The notes: generated from the letters alone by a model not told the origin. Counted from the first letter of the stretch, positions 1 through 4,537 are shown. The stretch is 5,030 nt of DNA from Candidatus Omnitrophota bacterium (GCA_028702365.1 JAQVOZ010000125.1:1-5030); one strand, 5' to 3'. Translations and numbers: made by a program.

Positions 1-993
1 CTTCCCGGAAACTCTCTCGATAATTTTTCCAAGCATGGAATACCCCGTATCTGAATAGTGATAAGTTGTTCCCGGTTTAAAAAAAGATAAGCGATTGCGG
101 GCTTTAACGCCAACCAGTTCATCAAAAGTAAAAGTGTGATTGGCATCTTTCTTTTCCATATAATCAATGTAACTCTGGTTTACGTAAGGTTGGTTATGTG
201 AAAATTCATTATCCGGGATATTGTTATTTGAAATATCAAATATGCCTGCGCGATGCATAAGAAGCATCCGGATTGTAATGTCTTTTTTATAAGGTACGTC
301 GTAGTCGGCAGTATCGGGCAGATAGGGAATGCCCTTGCCTGGAATATTATCCGTAATTTTATCGTCGATATTAAGCGCGCCTCTTTGATTAAGCAGCATT
401 ATTCCCGCAGCAGTGAATGTTTTGGTTACGCTGGCGATACGAAAATGATAAGCATTGGTCATATTGTCGGCCATGTCCGTTGCGATAAAATAATTGCCCC
501 TTGGTGAAAGTATCTGCATGCAAAGCCCGCCAATAAAATTAGGCTTATTGCTTTTATATGCCTGCCATTCGTTTTTCAAAATTTCTGAAAACTCCGGCTT
601 AATAGAACCGGAGATAATTTCTGCATCTGTAACATGAATCAGGAATGATTCTTCTTTTGCGGGTGGAGTATTTTTTTCCCACTGCCGTATATATTTAAAA
701 GAAATGACCGTCTCCCCGGCTTTAAGCGCTTTAAAAACCCAAACCTGCCTGCCACCTGCGCCAATGCGGTTTAGTTTATCTGCTACATAGCCTGAACTTA
801 TCAGCTTAAACCTATTTTCATCCAAAGGCTTCGCTAATTGCCACTCATAGCCAGTAGTGGCATTAGCTTCCAGGGTAATTGTAAAATCCTGCCCTGCTTC
901 TACTTTGATTGTTTTATCCTGCGTTAAATTTTCGGCAATAGAAAATGAAACCAAACAAAGAAATATTAAAACGGAAAGAATGACTTTTTTCAT
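1..993 (-). CDS. Secreted chagasin-like (I42) domain fused to a beta-lactamase-family serine hydrolase (3' partial)
   Basis: I read 331 codons from ATG at 991-993; the C-terminus lies beyond base 1. Residues 1-20 form a Sec signal peptide (MKK, hydrophobic core, cleavage after A20), so the protein should be exported. Residues ~22-122 match the chagasin/I42 cysteine-protease-inhibitor fold, with all three inhibitory loops recognisable: NATTGYEW at 44-51, GAGG...W at 78-85 and RQW at 103-105 (family RPW). From ~133 it is a beta-lactamase/PBP-like serine hydrolase (PF00144 type): SVTK at 188-191 gives nucleophile S188 and K191, LLMHRAGI at 244-251 matches the family LLxHxSGI, and PGTTYHYSDTGY at 307-318 carries the YxN-type motif as YSD (313-315). 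The third (K/H)TG motif lies off the window. A GAGG ribosome-binding site about 10 nt upstream supports this start. The substrate is unknown: an esterase, D-amino-acid peptidase or true beta-lactamase are all possible. The domain calls are strong; the fusion is the unusual part. Confidence 0.9.
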   Translation of the reverse strand, partial: MKKVILSVLIFLCLVSFSIAENLTQDKTIKVEAGQDFTITLEANATTGYEWQLAKPLDENRFKLISSGYVADKLNRIGAGGRQVWVFKALKAGETVISFKYIRQWEKNTPPAKEESFLIHVTDAEIISGSIKPEFSEILKNEWQAYKSNKPNFIGGLCMQILSPRGNYFIATDMADNMTNAYHFRIASVTKTFTAAGIMLLNQRGALNIDDKITDNIPGKGIPYLPDTADYDVPYKKDITIRMLLMHRAGIFDISNNNIPDNEFSHNQPYVNQSYIDYMEKKDANHTFTFDELVGVKARNRLSFFKPGTTYHYSDTGYSMLGKIIERVSGK

Positions 994-1049
994 AAATATT
1001 TTTCAACCTCTTCTGTAATTATGAATAAGAATAAATCCAAGCCCAAATC

Positions 1050-1078
1050 ATTCTAATACAGGAATTGGTTAGAAGCAA
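1050..1078 (-). promoter_or_regulatory. Candidate sigma70 promoter of the I42/serine hydrolase gene
   Basis: On the minus strand, TTGCTT (1073-1078) is followed by a 17-bp spacer and TAGAAT (1050-1055). The -10 matches consensus at 5 of 6 positions and the -35 at 3 of 6. The predicted start near 1043 gives a leader of about 50 nt containing the GAGG ribosome-binding site (within 1004-1010). It was found by eye and is one of several AT-rich possibilities. Confidence 0.45.
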
Positions 1079-1083
1079 AAGAT

Positions 1084-1185
1084 TTATGTTTTTGGATTAT
1101 TCAATGCATAAAAGCCGATTAGCTTTCCGGCTGGTTCCTCCACAAAAACCTTGAGCCGGCTTAGATTCTGCGCTAAACTTAGGTT
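1084..1185 (-). pseudogene. Probable remnant of a GNAT acetyltransferase
   Basis: On the minus strand an open frame without a start ends at a TAA at 1084-1086. Its last part reads VFVEEPAGKLIGFYAL, then NNPKT and stop. That string resembles the beta2-beta3 hairpin of GNAT N-acetyltransferases (family pattern xVaeexGxivGFxxL). The acetyl-CoA-binding P-loop that should follow (Q/RxxGxG/A) is missing, and the sequence after the stop has further stops. The frame continues upstream to the DUF488 start without an initiation codon in sensible context. I infer an internal scrap of a broken gene, now serving as spacer between two divergent genes. The match is short and made by eye, so chance similarity is possible. 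Confidence 0.4.
1151..1179 (+). promoter_or_regulatory. Candidate promoter of the DUF488 gene, possibly leaderless
   Basis: TTGAGC (1151-1156), a 17-bp spacer and TAAACT (1174-1179) each match consensus at 4 of 6 positions. Transcription would start at or next to the A of the ATG at 1186, giving a leaderless mRNA. That fits the absence of a usable ribosome-binding site: only TAGG, 2-3 nt from the ATG, is present. Inference from weak matches. Confidence 0.3.
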
Positions 1186-1719
1186 ATGAAAACAGGAAAA
1201 TCTAATTCGCTTTTCACTATAGGCCATTCAACTCATACCACAGAACAGTTTATTTCCCTGCTTAAAGCGCATGGAATAAAACAGCTTATAGATATCAGAA
1301 CTATTCCAAAATCGCGTCATAATCCGCAATTCAATAAAGATGAACTTGCAAAATCCATACGTAATTCAGGTATCGGATATAGACATATGAAAAATCTAGG
1401 TGGCCTGCGCCGCTCAAAAGCAGATTCAATAAATCTCGGATGGATTAATTTATCTTTTCGCGGATTTGCGGATTATATGGCAACGGAAGAATTTACCCAA
1501 GCGCTAAATTCACTGGCAAATCTCGCAAAAAATAAAAGGGCCGCTATCATGTGCGCTGAAGCTCTTCCCTGGCGTTGCCACCGCTCTCTTGTAGCTGATG
1601 CATTAACCAAGAAAAAATGGAAAGTCTTTCATATTATGAGCAGAAAAACCGCTTCACTTCATAAAGTAACGCCGTTTCTTCGTATTAAAAAAGGCAGGAT
1701 TACATACCCGCAGGCTTAG
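1186..1719 (+). CDS. DUF488 family protein
   Basis: Complete 177-residue protein of the DUF488 family (PF04343), at about the usual family length. Conserved blocks appear in order: TIGHS at 11-15, DIRTIPKSRHNPQF at 36-49, YRHMKNLGGLRR at 65-76, FRGFADYM at 91-98 and MCAEALPWRCHR at 122-133, including the two conserved cysteines C123 and C131. The biochemical function of the family is not established; the invariant Arg, His and Cys residues suggest an enzyme or a ligand-binding role. It has no signal peptide or membrane segment, so it is presumably cytoplasmic. It is the only plus-strand gene here and stands alone, divergent from the hydrolase gene and convergent with the remnant at 1700-1855, so context gives no functional hint. 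The ATG is chosen because it places TIGHS at the usual distance from the N-terminus. The family call is confident; function is unknown. Confidence 0.92.
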   Translation: MKTGKSNSLFTIGHSTHTTEQFISLLKAHGIKQLIDIRTIPKSRHNPQFNKDELAKSIRNSGIGYRHMKNLGGLRRSKADSINLGWINLSFRGFADYMATEEFTQALNSLANLAKNKRAAIMCAEALPWRCHRSLVADALTKKKWKVFHIMSRKTASLHKVTPFLRIKKGRITYPQA

Positions 1720-1855
1720 GAACCTTCCGCTTAATCCATTCCATAATCAACGGCACAACAAAAGCTATCTCTTCCTCGCTTAATTGTTTATTTTAAGAAA
1801 CAGGCCAAGGCTTAAAAGATTCTTTTAAAGCCAAATTAAAAGCGGCGGCACCGGA
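1700..1855 (-). pseudogene. Unidentified gene remnant with an in-frame stop
   Basis: Read on the minus strand, a protein-like frame runs for about 50 codons to a TAA at 1700-1702. It reads about 22 codons ending FNLALKESFKPWPVS, then TAA (1793-1795), then NKQ and LSEEEIAFVVPLIMEWI, and ends KRKVPKPAGM. Both halves share one frame, look like ordinary soluble protein (an amphipathic helix with an acidic cap) and lack any start codon in suitable context. I infer the 3' end of a decayed gene, interrupted by a nonsense mutation and missing its 5' part; another in-frame TAA lies just upstream of residue 1. Its tail overlaps the end of the DUF488 gene by 20 bp on the opposite strand. I do not recognise the family. 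A sequencing error at 1793-1795 is an alternative, but would not restore a start. Confidence 0.35.
1809..1832. other. AT-rich hairpin between convergent reading frames
   Basis: GGCTTAAAAGA (1809-1819) faces TCTTTTAAAGCC (1821-1832), an almost perfect inverted repeat with one bulged T and a very short loop. No T-run follows on either strand, so it is a poor intrinsic terminator, although it sits where one for the DUF488 gene would be expected. It also lies inside the remnant reading frame (LALKESFKP) and may simply be coding sequence. Confidence 0.3.
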
Positions 1856-1891
1856 GAAAATCGCTTATTTTAGATAAAATTTTAATAGCGC

Positions 1892-2548
1892 CTATTCTTT
1901 TACTCCTAAAGCCTTTAGCGTTTTAGTCGCTTTAAAATGTTTGTTTTTTATCGCAAGCATCAAGGCGGTGTTTCCGGAAGCATCTTTAAAATTTACATCG
2001 GCGCCTTTCTTAATCAAATCCTCTATAATATCGCTGTCGCCGGAAATTGCGGCAAACATTAAGGCAGTACGTCCTTTATTATCTTTTAAATTTACATCGG
2101 CATTCTCTTCAACTAAAACTTCCGACACAAAAACATATCCTTTCTCTGCTGCATACATCAAAGCAGTCATTCCGTTGTTTGCTTGAGCATTAATATTGGC
2201 GCCCTTAGACAATAAGTATTTGGCCGCATCAGCGCGGCACTTACGCGCAGCAAGCATAAGGGCGGTAGTACCGTTATCTTTTTTTGCGTTGATATCAGCG
2301 CCTTTCTCAACTAAATATTGAATCATACCAGCGTGCCCGCCCCAAACCGCAATCATCAGAAGTGTCCTGCCCTCGTTATCCCTTATGTTTAAATCAGCAT
2401 CACTCTTTATAAGGCTCTTTACTACGGGGACATCGCCATCGCCTACGGCAGTAAACAAGTCTTTTTTAAAAGTTTTGGCGAAAACGCAGGGAAAATTAAA
2501 TAGGCTTAAAAGAAAAACAGCGAGAACAAAAATTTTTACGGTTTTCAT
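1892..2548 (-). CDS. Secreted ankyrin-repeat protein
   Basis: Complete 218-residue protein. Residues 1-24 are a Sec signal peptide (MKTVK, hydrophobic core, cleavage after VFA at 24). C21 is not in a lipobox, so it is predicted to be periplasmic or secreted rather than a lipoprotein. The rest is about six ankyrin repeats at ~26-57, 58-90, 91-123, 124-156, 157-189 and 190-218, with repeated GxTALMxAA and LIKKGADVNxKD cores; the last lacks its final helix/loop and acts as a cap. The third repeat has an extra residue after NAKK. Ankyrin arrays bind protein partners; no catalytic domain is present, and no neighbour suggests a partner. The repeats are also visible in the DNA with a ~99-bp period. 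The ATG at 2546-2548 has no clear Shine-Dalgarno, but the promoter just upstream and the signal peptide fix the start. Confidence 0.93.
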   Translation of the reverse strand: MKTVKIFVLAVFLLSLFNFPCVFAKTFKKDLFTAVGDGDVPVVKSLIKSDADLNIRDNEGRTLLMIAVWGGHAGMIQYLVEKGADINAKKDNGTTALMLAARKCRADAAKYLLSKGANINAQANNGMTALMYAAEKGYVFVSEVLVEENADVNLKDNKGRTALMFAAISGDSDIIEDLIKKGADVNFKDASGNTALMLAIKNKHFKATKTLKALGVKE

Positions 2549-2572
2549 GAAGGTTGTTTGTTTTATCGATTT

Positions 2573-2601
2573 ATTATAGCAAAAAATATGGAATAAGTAA
2601 G
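2573..2601 (-). promoter_or_regulatory. Extended -10 promoter of the ankyrin gene
   Basis: On the minus strand TGC directly precedes a perfect TATAAT (2573-2578), the TGnTATAAT extended -10 form. The -35 at a 17-bp spacing is CTTACT (2596-2601), which is weak, as usual when the -10 is extended. Transcription should start near 2566, leaving a leader of only ~18 nt without an obvious ribosome-binding site. Confidence 0.75.
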
Positions 2602-2656
2602 GATTAAGAAATTAAATATGTTATGCTCAGGAGATACTTGCTGATTTAGCCGAACT
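2602..2656 (+). repeat. Degenerate direct repeat, copy A
   Basis: Pairs with 2756-2816. Shared blocks are GATTwAGAA at the left end, an exact TTATGCT (2621-2627), AGATA, and a 17-nt block CTGATTTAGCCGAACTT (2640-2656) that matches copy B at 15 of 17 positions. Small indels separate the blocks. Copy A directly abuts the degraded tRNA-end sequence on its right. Confidence 0.6.
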
Positions 2657-2665
2657 TCAATTAAA

Positions 2666-2695
2666 ATCGGGGGATTTTTTTCTTTTGGCAGCCCT
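2666..2695 (-). repeat. Degraded copy of tRNA-Glu 3' end plus terminator arm; candidate distal attachment site
   Basis: Compared with 4411-4437, AATCGGGGGATTTTTTT (2666-2682 region) matches AACCGGGGTATTTTTTT at 15 of 17 positions, and TTTTGGCAGCCC (2683-2694) is identical to 4425-4436. The latter encodes, on the minus strand, the end of the acceptor stem, discriminator, CCA and the first bases of the terminator tract. A short insertion in the T-run separates the blocks. Same orientation as the intact tRNA 1.7 kb to the right. Such displaced tRNA 3' ends are the normal scar of integrase-mediated insertion into a tRNA; here it is degraded and no integrase is visible, so the role is inferred. 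Confidence 0.55.
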
Positions 2696-2698
2696 AGC

Positions 2699-2731
2699 AG
2701 GGTAAAAGATAGAACTACCTCTTTTTACCCT
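2699..2731 (+). other. Strong stem-loop, possible terminator or structured RNA
   Basis: AGGGTAAAAGA (2699-2709) pairs with TCTTTTTACCCT (2720-2731), about 11 bp with one bulge and a 10-nt loop. A seven-T run follows only after an 11-nt gap (2743-2749), so it is not a textbook terminator. The left arm can alternatively pair in a small CCCT/AGGG hairpin (2692-2702), making two mutually exclusive structures. Confidence 0.45.
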
Positions 2732-2755
2732 GATATTCGCTGTTTTTTTAGCTTT

Positions 2756-2816
2756 GATTTAGAAGAACGGAATAATTATGCTGGCAAGATATACTCTAAC
2801 TGACTTAGCTGAACTT
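2756..2816 (+). repeat. Degenerate direct repeat, copy B
   Basis: Second copy of the repeat at 2602-2656, with spacing of about 155 bp between the TTATGCT blocks. It is 5-6 bp longer than copy A through small insertions between AGATA and CTGA. The plus-strand frame through it (MLARY, then TLTDLAELDCKGC) stays open for 18 codons, while copy A is frameshifted; this is too short to call a gene. Confidence 0.6.
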
Positions 2817-2822
2817 GATTGT

Positions 2823-2854
2823 AAAGGTTGTTAGGTTATTAAGTTGATAGGTTA
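2823..2854 (+). repeat. Four tandem octamers
   Basis: AAAGGTTG, TTAGGTTA, TTAAGTTG and ATAGGTTA follow without gaps, giving a consensus near TTAGGTTR. They resemble a small decayed tandem repeat of slipped-strand origin; direct iterons for a binding protein are a less likely alternative at this size. Confidence 0.5.
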
Positions 2855-2862
2855 GAAAAAAC

Positions 2863-2890
2863 AAAGCCTCGCAGTGTGGGGTTTTGGTTT
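2863..2890 (+). terminator. Plus-strand rho-independent terminator-like hairpin
   Basis: AAAGCCTCGC (2863-2872) pairs with GTGGGGTTTT (2876-2885) around a 3-nt loop, using three G-U wobbles, followed by TTTTGGTTT. Because of the wobbles it folds well only as plus-strand RNA. No plus-strand gene lies upstream within this interval, so it may be a relic or may end a short unrecognised transcript. Confidence 0.45.
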
Positions 2891-2927
2891 CGAATAATTA
2901 TGGCAGCTGCTGAAATTATTTGATTCG
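2891..2927. repeat. Imperfect palindrome downstream of the SIR2 gene
   Basis: Outer arms CGAAT (2891-2895) and ATTCG (2923-2927) and inner arms AATAATT (2893-2899) and AATTATT (2914-2920) surround the 8-bp palindrome GCAGCTGC (2903-2910). It could be a protein-binding site or a weak stem-loop ending the SIR2 transcript; no T-run follows on the minus strand. Confidence 0.4.
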
Positions 2928-2994
2928 TAACTGGCTACAATATATTGAGCTGGATAGAACGTCTTGTTCATTGCTCAAAAGCTTTATGCACGTC

Positions 2995-4056
2995 TTATGC
3001 TGCTGAAATTCGACGAATCCACACATCGGATGATTCTCTAGCAAAATAAGAAAAACCACCAAGATAGTAATTCACCTTATCATTCAATGGATAAATTTTA
3101 TTTTTTAGATTCTTTCTAAAAGCATCTGCCACTTTAACCACCGATTCATCATCGTCCCCAACAATAAAAAGGTTAATTTTATCTTGTATAATTTCATTTA
3201 ATAACGCAAATATCGTATTGTCTTTACCGCTATTCCCTATCACCAATATATGCTCAATGTTTAATTCTTGGTTTAGAAACGATGCAACCTGATCAGAATT
3301 TACATATTTATAGCTCCCAAGAGGAGCAGCTAATGCAGGAAATGTGGCAACCCCAGCAATGTTCGAGTCTAAATTTAAATCGGTAGAATTTTTGATATTT
3401 TCTAATACTTTATCAACTGAAGTTATTTTTCCATGGATAACGTTATCGATATTGGCTATTTCAGAACTGCCGTTTACAATATAAGACCAGTTAACAGATC
3501 CATGGATTTTAAGATAATTAAAAATCTTTCCGTCGCCAGAAAAATTTAAATAGTCATCAAAACATTTAAAATAATGATTATAAAGAAGCTCAAATGTAGC
3601 ATCCAATATTGTATCATAGTTAGTGGTTATAAAATTCAATTTCGAATAGCGCGTCCGCACTAGTTTGTTCAATAAGCGTGCATAATTATTGCCTAATTTA
3701 GACCTTAGAAATTTATTGCTGATCTCGGAAAACAATTCCTTTAAATAGAATGGCAACGCAATATATTTTCTTTTTTCAGAATCAAATTGCGAATCTCCAA
3801 GGTTTGCTAAATAGTCCTCTAAAGCTATATCTTTTTTTAACTCATACCCCACGCTACTAGCTAAAACATGCTTGTTTAAAAGATTTTCTTTAAAATGATT
3901 GGTTGCGAAAATTTGCTTTCTTGGTTGATACATAGTATCCCAAGTAAAAATATGTCTAGTTAAAGGTGGCCAGTATTCTATGTCAATTGATGATTTTGTT
4001 TCATCAACACAGTCAAAAGATGCACCCGCGCCTAAAATTATCAATAAATCACCCAA
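2995..4056 (-). CDS. SIR2-like NAD-binding protein, probable anti-phage defence effector
   Basis: Complete 353-residue protein with SIR2-like architecture. LLIILGAGASFDC at 4-16 is the N-terminal Rossmann beta-strand and GAGAS nucleotide-binding loop. NFITTNYDTILD at 141-152 contains the TTNYD motif, with N147 and D149 as NAD-site residues. KIHGSVNW at 183-190 supplies H185, the equivalent of the catalytic histidine. FPALAAPLGSYKYV at 239-252 and ILVIGNSGKDN at 270-280 match later family segments, and LFIVGDDDE at 297-305 is the last strand. Members of this group often deplete NAD+ on phage infection (as in ThsA, DSR and SIR2-linked Argonaute or HerA systems); that role is inferred here. No partner gene is visible. 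The start is a TTG at 4054-4056: an in-frame TAA lies two codons upstream, a GGGGGG ribosome-binding site lies 6 nt upstream, and no later start would keep GAGAS. It appears more AT-rich than its neighbours. Confidence 0.9.
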   Translation of the reverse strand: MGDLLIILGAGASFDCVDETKSSIDIEYWPPLTRHIFTWDTMYQPRKQIFATNHFKENLLNKHVLASSVGYELKKDIALEDYLANLGDSQFDSEKRKYIALPFYLKELFSEISNKFLRSKLGNNYARLLNKLVRTRYSKLNFITTNYDTILDATFELLYNHYFKCFDDYLNFSGDGKIFNYLKIHGSVNWSYIVNGSSEIANIDNVIHGKITSVDKVLENIKNSTDLNLDSNIAGVATFPALAAPLGSYKYVNSDQVASFLNQELNIEHILVIGNSGKDNTIFALLNEIIQDKINLFIVGDDDESVVKVADAFRKNLKNKIYPLNDKVNYYLGGFSYFARESSDVWIRRISAA

Positions 4057-4132
4057 TTCTTACCCCCCAACTTTACGAATATTACATTTCAACCAAAATA
4101 CTTTAATGCTTACTAAAATTCAGATATGCTCC

Positions 4133-4161
4133 GTTATAGTATATTTTGTATTTTCCGTCAA
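4133..4161 (-). promoter_or_regulatory. Sigma70 promoter of the SIR2 gene
   Basis: TTGACG (4156-4161), a 17-bp spacer and TATAAC (4133-4138) on the minus strand each match consensus at 5 of 6 positions. Transcription should start near 4126 and give a ~70-nt leader. A near-consensus promoter devoted to this gene argues that it is expressed independently of the tRNA, whose terminator lies upstream. Just upstream of the -35, AGAGT (4161-4165) and ACTCT (4180-4184) form a 5-bp inverted repeat that could be an operator; weak. Confidence 0.8.
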
Positions 4162-4249
4162 GAGTATTTTGATATCGAAACTCTAAGGTGATTTTCCGCC
4201 AAAGACTGACCCGCCTAAATTGTTTTTAATTGGTGACGAGGAACAGGTT

Positions 4250-4267
4250 TGTTTTCGATAGAAAACA
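4250..4267. other. Perfect 7-bp hairpin abutting a tRNA-end copy
   Basis: TGTTTTC (4250-4256) and GAAAACA (4261-4267) form a perfect inverted repeat around a GATA loop. Its right arm runs directly into the 17-bp copy of the tRNA-Glu 3' end, so hairpin and repeat share a boundary at 4266-4267. A recombination-site arm or a weak terminator are both conceivable. Confidence 0.4.
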
Positions 4268-4282
4268 GCCCCAACCGGATTT
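4266..4282 (-). repeat. Exact 17-bp copy of the tRNA-Glu 3' end; candidate attachment-site core
   Basis: CAGCCCCAACCGGATTT is identical to 4431-4447 inside the intact tRNA. On the minus strand it covers the end of the T-loop, the 3' half of the T-stem, the 3' acceptor strand and the discriminator G, and identity stops just before CCA. A block with these limits is typical of integrase attachment cores in tRNA genes. It lies in the same orientation as the tRNA, between it and the SIR2 promoter. Confidence 0.65.
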
Positions 4283-4391
4283 CACTCGTCCACTTTGGGG
4301 ACTCGTGGTATCGCATAAAGAAAATTCCTATATTCTAGCGATAAGAACCGGGATACTTCGTATGCGGGATTAAATCGGAAGGAGACAACCC

Positions 4392-4428
4392 AAAAAAAAT
4401 ACCCCGAATAAACCGGGGTATTTTTTTT
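4392..4428 (-). terminator. Bidirectional rho-independent terminator of tRNA-Glu
   Basis: An exact 15-bp inverted repeat: A8-TACCCCG (4392-4406), the 7-nt loop AATAAAC, then CGGGGTA-T8 (4414-4428). The GC-rich core flanked by A and T runs makes it a strong terminator on either strand. For the tRNA on the minus strand the T tract starts directly after the encoded CCA. It insulates the SIR2 gene from upstream transcription. Confidence 0.9.
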
Positions 4429-4505
4429 GGCAGCCCCAACCGGATTTGAACCGGTGTGTTCAGCTTGAGAAGCTGACATCCTAGGCCAAGCTAGACGATG
4501 GGGCC
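4428..4505 (-). tRNA. tRNA-Glu (anticodon CUC), CCA encoded
   Basis: The minus strand folds as a complete tRNA: acceptor GGCCCCA (from 4505) with TGGGGCT (4432-4438, one G-U at the end); D arm with GTCTAG...CTAGGAT; anticodon stem TCAGC/GCTGA around the loop TTCTCAA, giving anticodon CTC; a 4-nt variable loop; T arm ACCGG-TTCAAAT-CCGGT; discriminator G (4431); and CCA (4428-4430). Anticodon CUC reads GAG, so it charges glutamate. It lies 32 bp downstream of the CorA-type gene on the same strand and I see no clear separate promoter, so co-transcription is possible. Its 3' end is repeated at 4266-4282 and, degraded, near 2666-2695. Confidence 0.96.
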
Positions 4506-4537
4506 AAGTCTTTAATTTTTAATCTGCAATATGTGCT

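Larger units (their letters stand above)
2602..2994. other. Gene-free structured spacer between the ankyrin and SIR2 genes
   Basis: About 390 bp with no reading frame I can support on either strand. In order it holds: direct repeat copy A, a degraded tRNA-Glu 3' end and terminator arm, a strong hairpin, direct repeat copy B, a four-unit octamer tandem repeat, a plus-strand terminator-like hairpin and an imperfect palindrome. Short frames such as an 18-codon plus-strand one starting at the ATG in copy B (2778-2780) lack ribosome-binding sites. The density of repeats suggests an insertion boundary or decayed mobile DNA. Confidence 0.6.

Noticed and set aside
253..507. Plus-strand frame of 84 codons inside the hydrolase gene.
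   Set aside because: It lies wholly antisense to a well-supported coding region with clear motifs.
1941..2186. Plus-strand frames opposite the ankyrin gene (also 2385-2579).
   Set aside because: Antisense reflections of ankyrin repeats; no independent coding signal.
2823..2854. CRISPR-like array.
   Set aside because: The units are contiguous octamers with no spacers, and no cas gene is present.
2857..2973. Minus-strand frame of about 38 codons (MNKTFYPAQYIVASY...) downstream of the SIR2 gene.
   Set aside because: No ribosome-binding site, and its end simply translates the terminator-like hairpin (PHTARLCFF), a common artefact.
4215..4316. A 33-codon minus-strand frame (MRYHESPKWTSEIRLGLF...) upstream of the SIR2 gene, with a weak TAGGA site before its ATG.
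   Set aside because: Part of it is the tRNA-end copy read as protein, it resembles no family I know, and nothing links it to the SIR2 gene, which has its own promoter downstream.
4345..4380. Possible third copy of the direct repeat near the tRNA (GATACTT followed by GATTAAA and CGGAA).
   Set aside because: Only a 7-mer and loose short matches with inconsistent spacing; not above chance by eye.
4282..4479. Minus-strand frame of 65 codons crossing the tRNA terminator.
   Set aside because: It translates the tRNA-Glu gene and its terminator; it is a shadow of these RNA features.
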